DNA of 64,000 nt from Canna indica. Taxonomy: Eukaryota > Streptophyta > Magnoliopsida > Zingiberales > Cannaceae. The translations under genes and the position numbers were made by a program. Positions 9,092 through 20,542 of this stretch are shown one piece after another. The notes under the pieces were generated by a model, which saw only the letters and a program-made list of their open reading frames with translations, searched no databases and had not been told where the DNA came from. The first letter of the stretch is position 1. Every line of letters starts with the position of its first letter. The stretch lies in contig CP136898.1 in assembly GCA_034359265.1 (NCBI GenBank), positions 54,983,501 to 55,047,500 of the forward strand. The letters run 5' to 3'.

Positions 9092-9107
9092 AAAAAAAAA
9101 AAAAAAA
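9092..9107 (+). other. Poly(A) tail of LINE copy 2
   Basis: Sixteen A residues between the 3' UTR (ending TTGTTGC) and the right target duplication. Up to two of them may belong to the duplicated target site. Confidence 0.95.
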
Positions 9108-9121
9108 GTTTCGAATTTTCT
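9108..9121. repeat. Right target-site duplication of LINE copy 2
   Basis: GTTTCGAATTTTCT, identical to 7354-7367. Joining the two flanks restores a normal satellite run (GTTTCGAATTTTCT followed by GAACCTAG). Confidence 0.95.
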
Positions 9122-9463
9122 GAACCTAGTTCCCAACTTTCAAAACCAAGTTCAGAACTTTCGAAACCAACATCCCAACTTTCGAAACCAAGTATCGAAC
9201 TTTTCGAACCCAGTTCCTAACTTTCCGAACATTCGGTAACTTTCCGAACCCAGCTGCCAACTTTCATAATCATGTTCCCAGCTTTCGGTAACAAGTTTCC
9301 AACATTCCGAACAAAGTTTCCAACATTTGGAATAAAGTTTCGTACTTTTAGATCCATGTTTCGATGGTTCCGAACCAAATTTCAAACTTTCAGAACAAAG
9401 TTTCCACCTTTCGGAACCAAGTTCCCATCTTTCGAAACCAATACGCGAACTTTCGGACCAAGA

Positions 9464-12198
9464 TCCTAGGTTGCGGAACTAAGTTCCCAACTATCGGAAT
9501 CGAGTTTCCAACTTTCGAACCGAATTCCCAACGTTCAAAACCAAGTTCCCAACTTTCGGAACCAAGTTTCAAATTTTTGGAACCATGTTTCGATCTTTTC
9601 GAATCAAATTCCCAACTTTCGGAACCAAGTTTCTAACTTTCGGAACCAAGTTACTATGTTTTGGAACAAAGATTCAAACTTTTCGAAATCATGTTTCGAT
9701 CTTTCCAAATCAAATTCCCAACTTTCCGAACACGTTTTCCATCTATCGGAACCAAGAAACGAACTTTCGAAACCAAGTTGCCAATTTTCAGAACCAAGTT
9801 TCCAACTTTTGGAACAAAGTTTCTATGTTTTGGAACAAAGTTTCAAACTTTTGAAGCCATGTTTCGATCTTTTCAAATCAAATTCCAACTTTCCGAACAC
9901 GTTTTCCATCTATCGGAACCAAGTTCCCATCTTTCAGAACCAAGAAACGAACTTTCGTAACCAAGTTGCCAATTTTCGAAACCAAGTTTTCAACTTTCGG
10001 AACAAAGTTTTCAACTTTTGGAACCAAGCTCCCAACTTTCAGAACCAAGTTTCGAACTTTCAAAACCAAGTTGTCAAATTTGGAACCAAGTTTCCAACTT
10101 TTCGAACCAACTTGCTAACTTTCAAAACTAAGTTCCTAACTTTTGGAACCAAGTTTCGAACTTTTGGAACCATATTTCGATCTTTTTGTTCCAAATTCCC
10201 GACTTCTCGAACAAAGTTTCTAACTTTAGCAACCAAGTTCCCATCTTTCGGAACCAAGTTCCCAACTTTCGGGACAAAGTTCCCAATTTTCGAAACGAAG
10301 TTCGCAACTTTCGGCACCAAAGTCCCAACTTTCGAAACCAAGTTTCAAACTTTTGAAACCAAGTTTCAAACTTTCGAAACCATGTTTCGATCTTTCCAAA
10401 TAAAATTCCCAATTTCCGTACAACGTTTCCAACTTTCAGAATCACGTCCCCATCAAGTTACGAAGTTTCGTAACCAGTTGCCAACTTTCTGAACCAAGTT
10501 TCCAACTTTCGGGACCAAGTTTTCAACTTTCGGAACCAAGTTCCCGACTTTAAGAACCAAGTTTCGAACTTTTGGAACCAAGTTCCCAACTTTAGGAACC
10601 GAGTTCCCAACTTTCAGAATCAAGTTCCCCAACTTTTGGAACAAAGTTTCTAACTTTAGCAACCAAGATCCAAACTTTCGAAAATAGGATCCCAAGTTTC
10701 CAAATCAAGTTCCGAACTTTCGGAACCAAGTTCCCTACTTTCATAACCAAGTTTCGAGTTTTTGGAACCAAGTTCCCAACTTTCGGAATCAAGTTCCCAA
10801 CTTTTAGGACCAAGTTTCGAGTTTTCGAAACCATGTCCCCAACTTTGGGAACCAAGTTTCCAACTTTCAAAACCAAGTTCCTAACTTTCGGAACAAATTT
10901 CCGAATTTTCCGAACCAGGTTCCAACTTTTAGAACTAAGTTCCGAACATTTGGAAGCAAAATCTCAACTTTCGAAAGCAAGTTCCGAACTTTACAAACCG
11001 AGTTACCAACTTTCGTAACCGAGTTACCAACTTTCGAAATCGAGTTCCCAATTTTCAGAACCGAGTTGCCCACTTTCGGAACAAAGTTCCCTACTTTCGA
11101 AACCAAGTTCCCAACTTTCGGTACCAATTTCCCAACTTTCAAAACCATGTTTCGGACTTTCAGAACCAAATTCCCAACTTTCAGAACAAAGTTTCCACCT
11201 TTCGCAACCGAGTTCTCATCTTTCGAAACCAATACCCGAACATTCGGACCAAGATCCTAGGTTGCGGAACTAAGTTCCCAACTATCGGAATCGAGTTTCC
11301 AACATTCAGACCGGAATTCCCAACTATCAAAACCTTGTTCCCAACTTTCGGAACCAAGTTTCAAATTTTTGGAACCATGTTTCGATCTTTTCGAATCAAA
11401 TTCCCAACTTTCCGAACAACGTTTCCAACTTTCAAAACCAAGTTTCTAACTTTCAGAACCAAATTTCGAACTTTTGGAACCAAGTTCCCAACTTTCGGAA
11501 CCAAGTTCCCAACTTTCGGAACCAAGTTCCCAACTTTCGGAACCAAGTTCCCAACTTTTGGAACAAAGTTTCTAACTTTAGCAACCAAGATCCAAACTTT
11601 CGAAAATAGGATCCCGAGTTTCCAAATCTAGTTCCGAACTTTCGGAACCAAGTTCCCTACTTTCATAACCAAGTTTCGAGTTTTTGGAACCAAGTTCCCA
11701 ACTTTCGAAATCAAGTTCCCAACTTCCGGAACCAAGTTCCCAACTTTTAGGACCAAGTTTCGAGTTTTCGAAACCATGTTCCCAACTTTGGGAACCAAGT
11801 TTCTAACTTTCGAAACCAAGTTCCTAACTTTCGGAACAAATTTCCGAATTTTTCGAACCAGGTTCCAACTTTTAGAACTAAGTTCCGAACATTTGGAAGC
11901 AAAATCTCAACTTTCGAAAGCAAGTTCCGAACTTTACGAACCGAGTTCCCAACTTTCGTAACCGAGTTCCCAACTTTCGAAATCGAGTTCCCAATTTTCA
12001 GAACCGAGTTGCCCACTTCCGGAACAAAGTTCCCTACTTTCGAAACCAAGTTCCCAACTTTCGGTACCAGTTTCCCAACTTTCAAAACCATGTTTCGAAC
12101 TTTCAGAACCAAATTCCCAACTTTCAGAACAAAGTTTCCACCTTTCGCAACCAAGTTCCCATCTTTCGAAACCAATACGCGAACTTTCGGACCAAGAT
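9464..12198. repeat. Zone B composite repeat, copy 1 (2,735 bp)
   Basis: Near-identical to 12199-14953 at an offset of 2755 over most of its length (for example 9656-10492 against 12411-13247). Copy 2 has one extra 21-bp monomer near 12360-12390 (an additional AAGTTTCTAACTTTCGG), which explains the 2735 versus 2755 lengths. It consists of the long unit 9464-11255 and the short unit 11256-12198. Confidence 0.92.
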
Positions 12199-14953
12199 CC
12201 TAGGTTGCGGAACTAAGTTCCCAACTATCGGAATCGAGTTTCCAACTTTCGAACCGAATTCCCAACGTTCAAAACCAAGTTCCCAACTTTCGGAACCAAG
12301 TTTCAAATTTTTGGAACCAAGTTTCGATCTTTTCGAATCAAATTCCCAACTTTCGGAACCAAGTTTCTAACTTTCGGAACCAAGTTTCTAACTTTCGGAA
12401 CCAAGTTACTATGTTTTGGAACAAAGATTCAAACTTTTCGAAATCATGTTTCGATCTTTCCAAATCAAATTCCCAACTTTCCGAACACGTTTTCCATCTA
12501 TCGGAACCAAGAAACGAACTTTCGAAACCAAGTTGCCAATTTTCAGAACCAAGTTTCCAACTTTTGGAACAAAGTTTCTATGTTTTGGAACAAAGTTTCA
12601 AACTTTTGAAGCCATGTTTCGATCTTTTCAAATCAAATTCCAACTTTCCGAACACGTTTTCCATCTATCGGAACCAAGTTCCCATCTTTCAGAACCAAGA
12701 AACGAACTTTCGTAACCAAGTTGCCAATTTTCGAAACCAAGTTTTCAACTTTCGGAACAAAGTTTTCAACTTTTGGAACCAAGCTCCCAACTTTCAGAAC
12801 CAAGTTTCGAACTTTCAAAACCAAGTTGTCAAATTTGGAACCAAGTTTCCAACTTTTCGAACCAACTTGCTAACTTTCAAAACTAAGTTCCTAACTTTTG
12901 GAACCAAGTTTCGAACTTTTGGAACCATATTTCGATCTTTTTGTTCCAAATTCCCGACTTCTCGAACAAAGTTTCTAACTTTAGCAACCAAGTTCCCATC
13001 TTTCGGAACCAAGTTCCCAACTTTCGGGACAAAGTTCCCAATTTTCGAAACGAAGTTCGCAACTTTCGGCACCAAAGTCCCAACTTTCGAAACCAAGTTT
13101 CAAACTTTTGAAACCAAGTTTCAAACTTTCGAAACCATGTTTCGATCTTTCCAAATAAAATTCCCAATTTCCGTACAACGTTTCCAACTTTCAGAATCAC
13201 GTCCCCATCAAGTTACGAAGTTTCGTAACCAGTTGCCAACTTTCTGAACCAAGTTTCCAACTTTCGGGACCAAGTTTTCAACTTTCGGAACCAAGTTCCC
13301 GACTTTAAGAACCAAGTTTCGAACTTTTGGAACCAAGTTCCCAACTTTAGGAACCGAGTTCCCAACTTTCAGAATCAAGTTCCCCAACTTTTGGAACAAA
13401 GTTTCTAACTTTAGCAACCAAGATCCAAACTTTCGAAAATAGGATCCCAAGTTTCCAAATCAAGTTCCGAACTTTCGGAACCAAGTTCCCTACTTTCATA
13501 ACCAAGTTTCGAGTTTTTGGAACCAAGTTCCCAACTTTCGGAATCAAGTTCCCAACTTTTAGGACCAAGTTTCGAGTTTTCGAAACCATGTCCCCAACTT
13601 TGGGAACCAAGTTTCCAACTTTCAAAACCAAGTTCCTAACTTTCGGAACAAATTTCCGAATTTTCCGAACCAGGTTCCAACTTTTAGAACTAAGTTCCGA
13701 ACATTTGGAAGCAAAATCTCAACTTTCGAAAGCAAGTTCCGAACTTTACAAACCGAGTTACCAACTTTCGTAACCGAGTTACCAACTTTCGAAATCGAGT
13801 TCCCAATTTTCAGAACCGAGTTGCCCACTTTCGGAACAAAGTTCCCTACTTTCGAAACCAAGTTCCCAACTTTCGATACCAATTTCCCAACTTTCAAAAC
13901 CATGTTTCGGACTTTCAGAACCAAATTCCCAACTTTCAGAACAAAGTTTCCACCTTTCGCAACCGAGTTCTCATCTTTCGAAACCAATACCCGAACATTC
14001 GGACCAAGATCCTAGGTTGCGGAACTAAGTTCCCAACTATCGGAATCGAGTTTCCAACATTCAGACCGGAATTCCCAACTATCAAAACCTTGTTCCCAAC
14101 TTTCGGAACCAAGTTTCAAATTTTTGGAACCATGTTTCGATCTTTTCGAATCAAATTCCCAACTTTCCGAACAACGTTTCCAACTTTCAAAACCAAGTTT
14201 CTAACTTTCAGAACCAAATTTCGAACTTTTGGAACCAAGTTCCCAACTTTTGGAACCAAGTTCCCAACTTTCGGAACCAAGTTCCCAACTTTCGGAACCA
14301 AGTTCCCAACTTTTGGAACAAAGTTTCTAACTTTAGCAACCAAGATCCAAACTTTCGAAAATAGGATCCCGAGTTTCCAAATCTAGTTCCGAACTTTCGG
14401 AACCAAGTTCCCTACTTTCATAACCAAGTTTCGAGTTTTTGGAACCAAGTTCCCAACTTTCGAAATCAAGTTCCCAACTTCCGGAACCAAGTTCCCAACT
14501 TTTAGGACCAAGTTTCGAGTTTTCGAAACCATGTTCCCAACTTTGGGAACCAAGTTTCTAACTTTCGAAACCAAGTTCCTAACTTTCGGAACAAATTTCC
14601 GAATTTTTCGAACCAGGTTCCAACTTTTGGAACTAAGTTCCGAACATTTGGAAGCAAAATCTCAACTTTCGAAAGCAAGTTCCGAACTTTACGAACCGAG
14701 TTCCCAACTTTCGTAACCGAGTTCCCAACTTTCGAAATCGAGTTCCCAATTTTCAGAACCGAGTTGCCCACTTCCGGAACAAAGTTCCCTACTTTCGAAA
14801 CCAAGTTCCCAACTTTCGGTACCAGTTTCCCAACTTTCAAAACCATGTTTCGGACTTTCAGAACCAAATTCCCAACTTTCAGAACAAAGTTTCCACCTTT
14901 CGCAACCAAGTTCCCATCTTTCGAAACCAATACCCGAACATTCGGACCAAGAT
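12199..14953. repeat. Zone B composite repeat, copy 2 (2,755 bp)
   Basis: Tandem duplicate of 9464-12198 with only scattered single-base differences by eye. It consists of the long unit 12199-14010 and the short unit 14011-14953. A third, partial copy follows (14954 to about 15360) and is interrupted by LINE copy 3. Confidence 0.92.
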
Positions 14954-15349
14954 CCTAGGTTGCGGAACTAAGTTCCCAACTATCGGAATCGAGTTTCCAA
15001 CATTCAGACCGGAATTCCCAACTATCAAAACCTTGTTCCCAACTTTCGGAACCAAGTTTCAAATTTTAGGAACCATGTTTCGATCTTTTCGAATCAAATT
15101 CCCAACTTTCCGAACAACGTTTCCAACTTTCGGAACCAAGTTTCTAACTTTCGGAACCACGTTCCCAACTTTCGGAACCAAGTTACTAAGTTTTGGAACA
15201 AAGTTTCAAACTTTCGGAACCATGTTTCAATCTTTCCAAATCAAATTCCCAACTTTCCGAACACGTTTTCCATCTATCGGAACCAAGTTCCCATCTTTCG
15301 GAACCAAGAAACGAACTTTCGTAACCAAGTTGCCAATTTTCGAAACCAA

Positions 15350-15360
15350 GTTTTCAACTT
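15350..15360. repeat. Left target-site duplication of LINE copy 3
   Basis: GTTTTCAACTT here corresponds to GTTTTTAACTT at 16887-16897, one mismatch in 11. The AA before it (15348-15349) may also belong to the duplication. Uninterrupted versions of the site exist at 18881-18893 and near 9990. Confidence 0.85.
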
Positions 15361-16548
15361 CTTGCTAGATTCCTGTGGAGTGGGGATGATAAAAGAAGCT
15401 TCCATAAGGTCTCCTGGGATGACATTTGTCAATCGTATCAAAATGGTGGGCTTGGGCTTCATCGTATCACTCACCTTAACATTGCGTACCTTATGAGGTA
15501 TATTTGGGCTATTGCTTCAAAGAAAGACTCTCTATGGATCCGTTGGATCAGCTCTAAATTCCTCAACAATGACTCCATTTGGACTGTACGACAGCCACAG
15601 CCCTGCTCTTGGTGTTTCCGCAGTATCCTTTTTGCTCGTGATCAAGCAAAAAAACATGTAGAGTATCGCATTGGTGATGGTATGAATACATTTCTCTGGC
15701 TTGATCCTTGGATTCCTAGTTATCTTCTTATTGACAGGATGAATGATCACATTCCGGCCTGCCTCTACTCAAGTAGGACCGCTAGGGTTTCATCTATTTG
15801 GCAACATAATACTTGGCAGTTGGGCAACCTTGGCCATGAACTTGTCTTGCATAGTGCGTGGGATTCTATGGGCACTGTGAACACTGGCTCGAATGGAGAT
15901 CGGGTGCTTTGGAGACCGTCTGTAGATGGTCGCTTTAGTATTGCTTCAGCTTGCATTGGCATTTCACCCGCTAACCCTATAACTTCTTGGCATCATCTTG
16001 TTTGGTTCAAAGGAAGGGTCCCGAGGTACTCTTTTATACTGTGGCTTGTGCTCTAACGGAGACTACCAACTCTTGATCGTCTCTCACATTGGGGGATTAC
16101 TCACTCTACCGGTTGTTGTTTTTGCGGTGTGGATGAGTCCATTGAGCACCTATTCTTCCACTGCCCCTTCTCAACTATCATCTGGTGCAAGATTCTAGAT
16201 CGTTGTCTCTTGGCTAACCCCTTGCATCACTGGGAGGACAAGCTTAAATGGTGGGAAGACGTCATGCGTGGGGACACACTAGTTGGCTATATTAGACGCA
16301 TTGCTCTCACTGCTTCGGTTTACTTCATTTGGCGTGAGCGAAATGATCGTATTTTCTCTCATGTTTCCTCTACATCTACGAGCGTTCATAGTAGTATTAT
16401 TGCAGCAGTTAAAGGCAAGATCCTTCAGGATTATGCTACCAAAACAATCAAGGATGCACCAAAGAATAGAGCCATTGCAGAGAGGTGGAGCATCCAGAGT
16501 TACCTCACTTATGTCCACCATGATTACTGTCACGCTATGATCTTATGA
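15361..16548 (+). pseudogene. LINE copy 3 ORF2 C-terminal fragment with one nonsense codon
   Basis: The frame starts at the insertion edge with LLARFLWSGDD and parallels copy 2 closely: NGGLGLHRITHLNIAYLMRYIW, FLWLDPWIPSYLLIDRMNDH, then WHHLVWFKGRVPRYSF. A TAA at 16054-16056 replaces the Leu of copy 2 (LALLRRLPT there). The same frame continues with RRLPTLDRLSHWG, the zf-RVT motif CCFCGVDESIEHLFFHC and a basic tail, ending at TGA 16546-16548. It lacks EN and all RT catalytic motifs. Confidence 0.9.
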
Positions 16549-16871
16549 GCTTTATTACCTGGCCCGAGTTGTGGGTATTCCGTGTGATACAGTGCTTGTG
16601 CATGTGAGCTTTATTCCTTGGCCCAAGGTGTGGGTAATTGATGTCTTCTTGCATATTCTATATTGTGCCTGACCCCGGGCTGTGGGTTTCTTCTTTGTTC
16701 CTCTTCTCCCAAGGTTTTGGCTACTACCTTGCTGATGGCAATGCCGAAGGTGAGGGCGTGGTCTTTTCACTTGGGGGGATGAGAGAGTTCTACCATTCCT
16801 ATAAATGGTAGTCGTGTATGAACTCCATTGTATCTTTTTTGTCCATTAATATATTTCCTTTGCCTTGTTGC
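16549..16871 (+). other. LINE copy 3 3' UTR
   Basis: It holds the same three GGCCCGAG/TGTGGGT-type motifs as copy 2 (about 16561-16577, 16620-16636, 16672-16687). TTTTGGCTACTACC, a G-rich tract and the conserved hairpin follow. No open frame of note. Confidence 0.85.
16790..16811 (+). promoter_or_regulatory. LINE 3' UTR hairpin (copy 3)
   Basis: CTACCATT (16790-16797), loop CCTATA, AATGGTAG (16804-16811). The 8-bp stem is identical to that of copy 2 while the loop differs in length and sequence, which fits selection on structure in the active family. Confidence 0.7.
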
Positions 16872-16886
16872 AAAAAAAAAAAAAAA
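16872..16886 (+). other. Poly(A) tail of LINE copy 3
   Basis: Fifteen A residues after TTGTTGC, directly before the right target duplication. Confidence 0.95.
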
Positions 16887-16897
16887 GTTTTTAACTT
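16887..16897. repeat. Right target-site duplication of LINE copy 3
   Basis: GTTTTTAACTT, against GTTTTCAACTT on the left (15350-15360). Confidence 0.85.
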
Positions 16898-19800
16898 TCG
16901 GAACAAAGTTTCTAACTTTCGGAACCAAGCTCCCAACTTTTCAGAACCAAGTTTCGAACTTTCGAAACCAAGTTCTCAAATTTTGGAACCAAGTTTCCAA
17001 CTTTTCAAACCAAGTTGCCAAATATCTGAATCAAGTTACGAATTTTCTGTTCCTAGTTCTCAACTTTCAAAACCAAGTTCGGAATTTTCGGAACCAAAAT
17101 CCCATCTATCGAAACCAAGTTTCGAACTTTTCGAACCAAGTTCCCAACTTTCCAAACCTAGTTCCCAAATTTCATAACCATGTTCCCAGCTTTCGGAAAT
17201 AAGTTTTCAACTTTCGGAACCAAGTTTCCAACTTTTCGAACTTTTCCAAAATCCCATCTATCGAAACCAAGTTTCGAACTTTTCGAACCAAGTTTCGAAC
17301 TTTTCGAACCAAGTTCCCAACTTTCCAAACCTACTTCCCAAATTTCATAACAATTTCCCATCTTTTGGAAATAAGTTTTCAACTTTCGGAACCAAATTTC
17401 CAACATTTGGAATCAAGTTTCACACTTTCAGATCCATGTTTCGATGGTTTCGAAATAAATTCCCAACTTTCAGAACATAGTTTCCACCTTTCACAACAAA
17501 GTCTCCACCTTTCAAAACAAAGTTTCCACCTATCAGAACCAAGTTTCTATCTTTCGGAACCAATATCGGAACTTTCGGACCAAGATCCGAGCTTGCAGAA
17601 CCAAGTTCCCAACTATCGAAACCGAGTTCTCAACTTTTGAAACCGAGTTCCCAATTTACGGAACCGAGTTCCTAACTTTTGGAACCGAGTTCTCATCTTT
17701 CGGAATCGAGTTCCCAACTTTCAGAACAAAGTTCCTAATTTTTGGAACCAAGTTTCCAACTGTCGGAAACAAGTTCCCGATTTTCGTAACCAAGTTCTCT
17801 ACGTTCGGAACCTTGTTCCCAACATTCGGGACCAAGTTCCCAACATTCACAACCAAGTTCCCAACTTTTGGAACCATATTTCGATCTTTTTGATCCAAAT
17901 TCCTAACTTCTCGAACAAAGTTTCTAACTTTAGCAACCAAGTTCCCATCTTTCGGAACCAAGATCCGAACTTTGGGAACCAAGTTACCAACTTTCGGGAC
18001 AAAGTTTCCAACTTTCAGAACGAAGTTCCCAACTTTCGGCACCAAAGTCCCAACTTTCGTAACCAAGTTTCAAACTTTCGAAATCATGTTTCGTTCTTTC
18101 CAAATAAAATTCCCAATTTCCGAACAACATTTCCAACTTTCAGAATCAAGTTCCCATCAAGTTACGAAGTTTCGTAACCAAGTTGTCATCTTTCTGAACC
18201 AAGTTTTCAACTTTCGAAACCAAGTTCCCAACTTTCAGAACCAAATTTCGAACTTTTGGAACCAAGTTCCCAACTTTCGGAACCAAGTTCCCAACTTTTG
18301 GAACAAAGTTTCTAACTTTAGCAACCAAGATCCAAACTTTCGAAAATAGGATCCCAAGTTTCCAAATCAAGTTCGGAACTTTCGGAACCAAGTTCCCTAC
18401 TTTCATAACCAAGTTTCGAGTTTTTGGAACCAAGTTCCCAACTTTCGGAACAAAGTTCCCAACTTTTAGGACGAAGTTTCGAGTTTTCGAAACCTTGTTC
18501 CCAACTTTGGGAACCAAGTTTCCAACTTTCGAAACCAAGTTCCTAACATTCAGAACAAATTTCCGAATTTTCCGAACCAGGTTCCAACTTTTAGAACTAA
18601 GTTTCAAATTTTTGAAACCATGTTTCGATCTTTTCGAATCAAATTCCCAACTTTCTGAACAACGTTTCCAACTTTCGGAACCAAGTTTCTAACTTTCGGA
18701 ACCAAGTTACTAAGTTTTGGAACAAAGTTTCAAACTTTCGAAACCATGTTTCAATCTTTCCGAATCAAATTCCCAACTTTCCGAACATGTTTTCCATCTA
18801 TCAAAACCAACTTCCCATCTTTCGGAACCAAGAAACGAACTTTCGTAACCAAGTTGCCAATTTTTGAAACCAAGTTTTCAACTTTCGGAACAAAGTTTCC
18901 AACTTTCGGAACCAAGTTCCCAACTTTCAGAACCAAGTTTCGAACTTTCGAAACCAAGTTCTCAAATTTTGGAACCAAGTTTCCAACTTTTCAAACCAAG
19001 TTGCCAAATATCTGAATCAAGTTACGAATTTTCTGATCCTAGTTCTCAACTTTCAAAACCAAGTTCGGAATTTTCGGAACCAAAATCCCATCTATCGAAA
19101 CCAAGTTTCGAACTTTTCGAACCAAGTTCCCAACTTTCCAAACCTAGTTCCCAAATTTCATAACCATGTTCCCAGCTTTTGGAAATAAGTTTTCAACTTT
19201 CGGAACCAAGTTTCCAACATTTGGAATCAAGTTTCACACTTTTAGATCCATGTTTCGATGGTTTCGAAACAAATTCCCAACTTTCAGAACATAGTTTCCA
19301 CCTTTCAGAACAAAGTCTCCACCTTTCAAAACAAAGTTTCCACCTTTCAGAACCAAGTTTCTATCTTTCGGAACCAATATCGGAACTTCCGGACCAAGAT
19401 CCGAGCTTGCAGAACCAAGTTCCCAACAATCGGAACCGAGTTCTCAACTTTTGAAACCGAGTTCCCAAATTACGGAACCGAGTTCCTAACTTTTGGTACC
19501 GAGTTCTCATCTTTCGGAACCGAGTTCCCCAACTTTCAGAACAAAGTTCCTAATTTTTGGAACCATGTTTCCAACTGTCGAAAACAAGTTCCCGATTTTC
19601 GTAACCAAGTTCTCTACGTTCGGAACCTTGTTCCCAACATTCAAAACCAAGTTCCCAACTTTCAGAACCAAGTTCCCAACTTTTGGAACCATATTTCGAT
19701 CTTTTTGATCCAAATTCCTAACTTCTCGAACAAAGTTTCTAACTTTAGCAACCAAGTTCCCATCTTTCGGAACAAAGATCCGAACTCTGGGAACCAAGTT

Positions 19801-20542
19801 CCCAACTTTCGGGACAAAGTTCCCAATTTTCAGAACGAAGTTCCCACCTTTCGGCACCAAAGTCCCAACTTTCGGAACCAAGTTTCAAACTTTCGGAACC
19901 AAGTTTCAAACATTCGAAATCATGTTTCGTTCTTTCCAAATAAAATTCCCAATTTTCGAACAACGTATCCAACATTCAGAATCAAGTTCCCATCAAGTTA
20001 CGAAGTTTCGTAACCAAGTTGTCATCTTTCTGAACCAAGTTTCCAACTTTCAGAACCAAATTTCGAACTTTTGGAACCAAGTTCCCAACTTTCGGAACCA
20101 AATTCCCAACTTTTGGAACAAAGTTTCTAACTTTAGCAACCAAGATCCAAACTTTCGAAAATAGGATCCCAAGTTTCCAAATCAAGTTCCGAACTTTCGG
20201 AACCAAGTTCCCTACTTTCATAACCAAGTTTCGAGTTTTTGGAACCAAGTTCTCAACTTTCGGAATCAAGTTCCCAACTTCCGGAACCAAGTTCCCAACT
20301 TTTAGGACCAAGTTTCGAGTTTTCGAAACCATGTTCCCAACTTTGGGAACCAAGTTTCCAACTTTCGAAACCAAGTTCCTAACTTTCGGAATAAATTTCC
20401 GAATTTTCCGAACCAGGTTCCAACTTTTAGAACTAAGTTCGGAACATTTGGAAGCAAAATCTCAACTTTCGAAAGCAAGTTCCGAACTTTACGAACCGAG
20501 TTCCCAACTTTCGAAATCGAGTTCCCAATTTTCAGAACCGAG
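16887..20542. repeat. First zone C units, with a deletion near 18600 and a local duplication near 17250
   Basis: One GAGTTGCCCAC register point is missing because about 0.4 kb is gone at 18595-18605: AGAACTAAGTT jumps directly to TCAAATTTTTGAAACC, which lie about 0.4 kb apart in the unit at 20431-20828. Around 17096-17399 a block of about 152 bases starting AAAATCCCATCTATCG is present twice (17096 and 17248). Confidence 0.8.

Larger units (their letters stand above)
7368..9107 (+). mobile_element. LINE copy 2: 5'-truncated insertion in the satellite, with poly(A) and TSD
   Basis: A 1,740-base insertion flanked by a perfect 14-base duplication of satellite sequence. It has a poly(A) of up to 16 A (9092-9107) at the 3' end and a 5' truncation inside ORF2, the normal result of incomplete target-primed reverse transcription. 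It keeps the ORF2 C-terminal half and the full 3' UTR. The family is the same as LINE copy 3 (similar protein, 3' UTR, hairpin) and a relative of copy 1. The uninterrupted ORF2 remnant and perfect TSD point to a fairly recent insertion. It is present once, so it was not copied by satellite amplification. Confidence 0.97.
9108..15360. repeat. Satellite zone B: alternating long and short HOR units, 2.755-kb period
   Basis: A once-per-unit landmark, AGATCCTAGGTTGCGG, lies with its CCTAGG at 9464, 11256, 12199, 14011 and 14954. Spacings are 1792, 943, 1812 and 943. The short unit looks like the long unit with about 850-870 bases removed from the middle. Long plus short gives a 2.735/2.755-kb composite present twice. 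Bases 9108-9380 resemble the diverged zone A, so the old edge continues past LINE copy 2. Confidence 0.9.
15361..16886 (+). mobile_element. LINE copy 3: 5'-truncated insertion in the satellite, with poly(A)
   Basis: A 1,526-base insertion flanked by an 11-base target duplication with one mismatch. A 15-base poly(A) lies at 16872-16886, and the 5' truncation falls about 200 bases further into ORF2 than in copy 2. Sequence to the right (from 16887) is collinear with satellite at 18893-19020, so the target was a standard HOR. It is the same family as copy 2, but the different truncation point and target show an independent insertion. One nonsense codon and the TSD mismatch suggest it is older than copy 2. 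Confidence 0.96.

Noticed and set aside
9464..14953. The near-identical 2.755-kb copies as an assembly error
   Set aside because: Scattered single-base differences and one extra monomer separate the copies, which argues for a real duplication; only long reads could exclude an artefact completely.
15361..16886. LINE copies 2 and 3 as one insertion duplicated with the satellite
   Set aside because: They have different 5' truncation points, different target duplications and clearly diverged sequence, so they are independent insertions.
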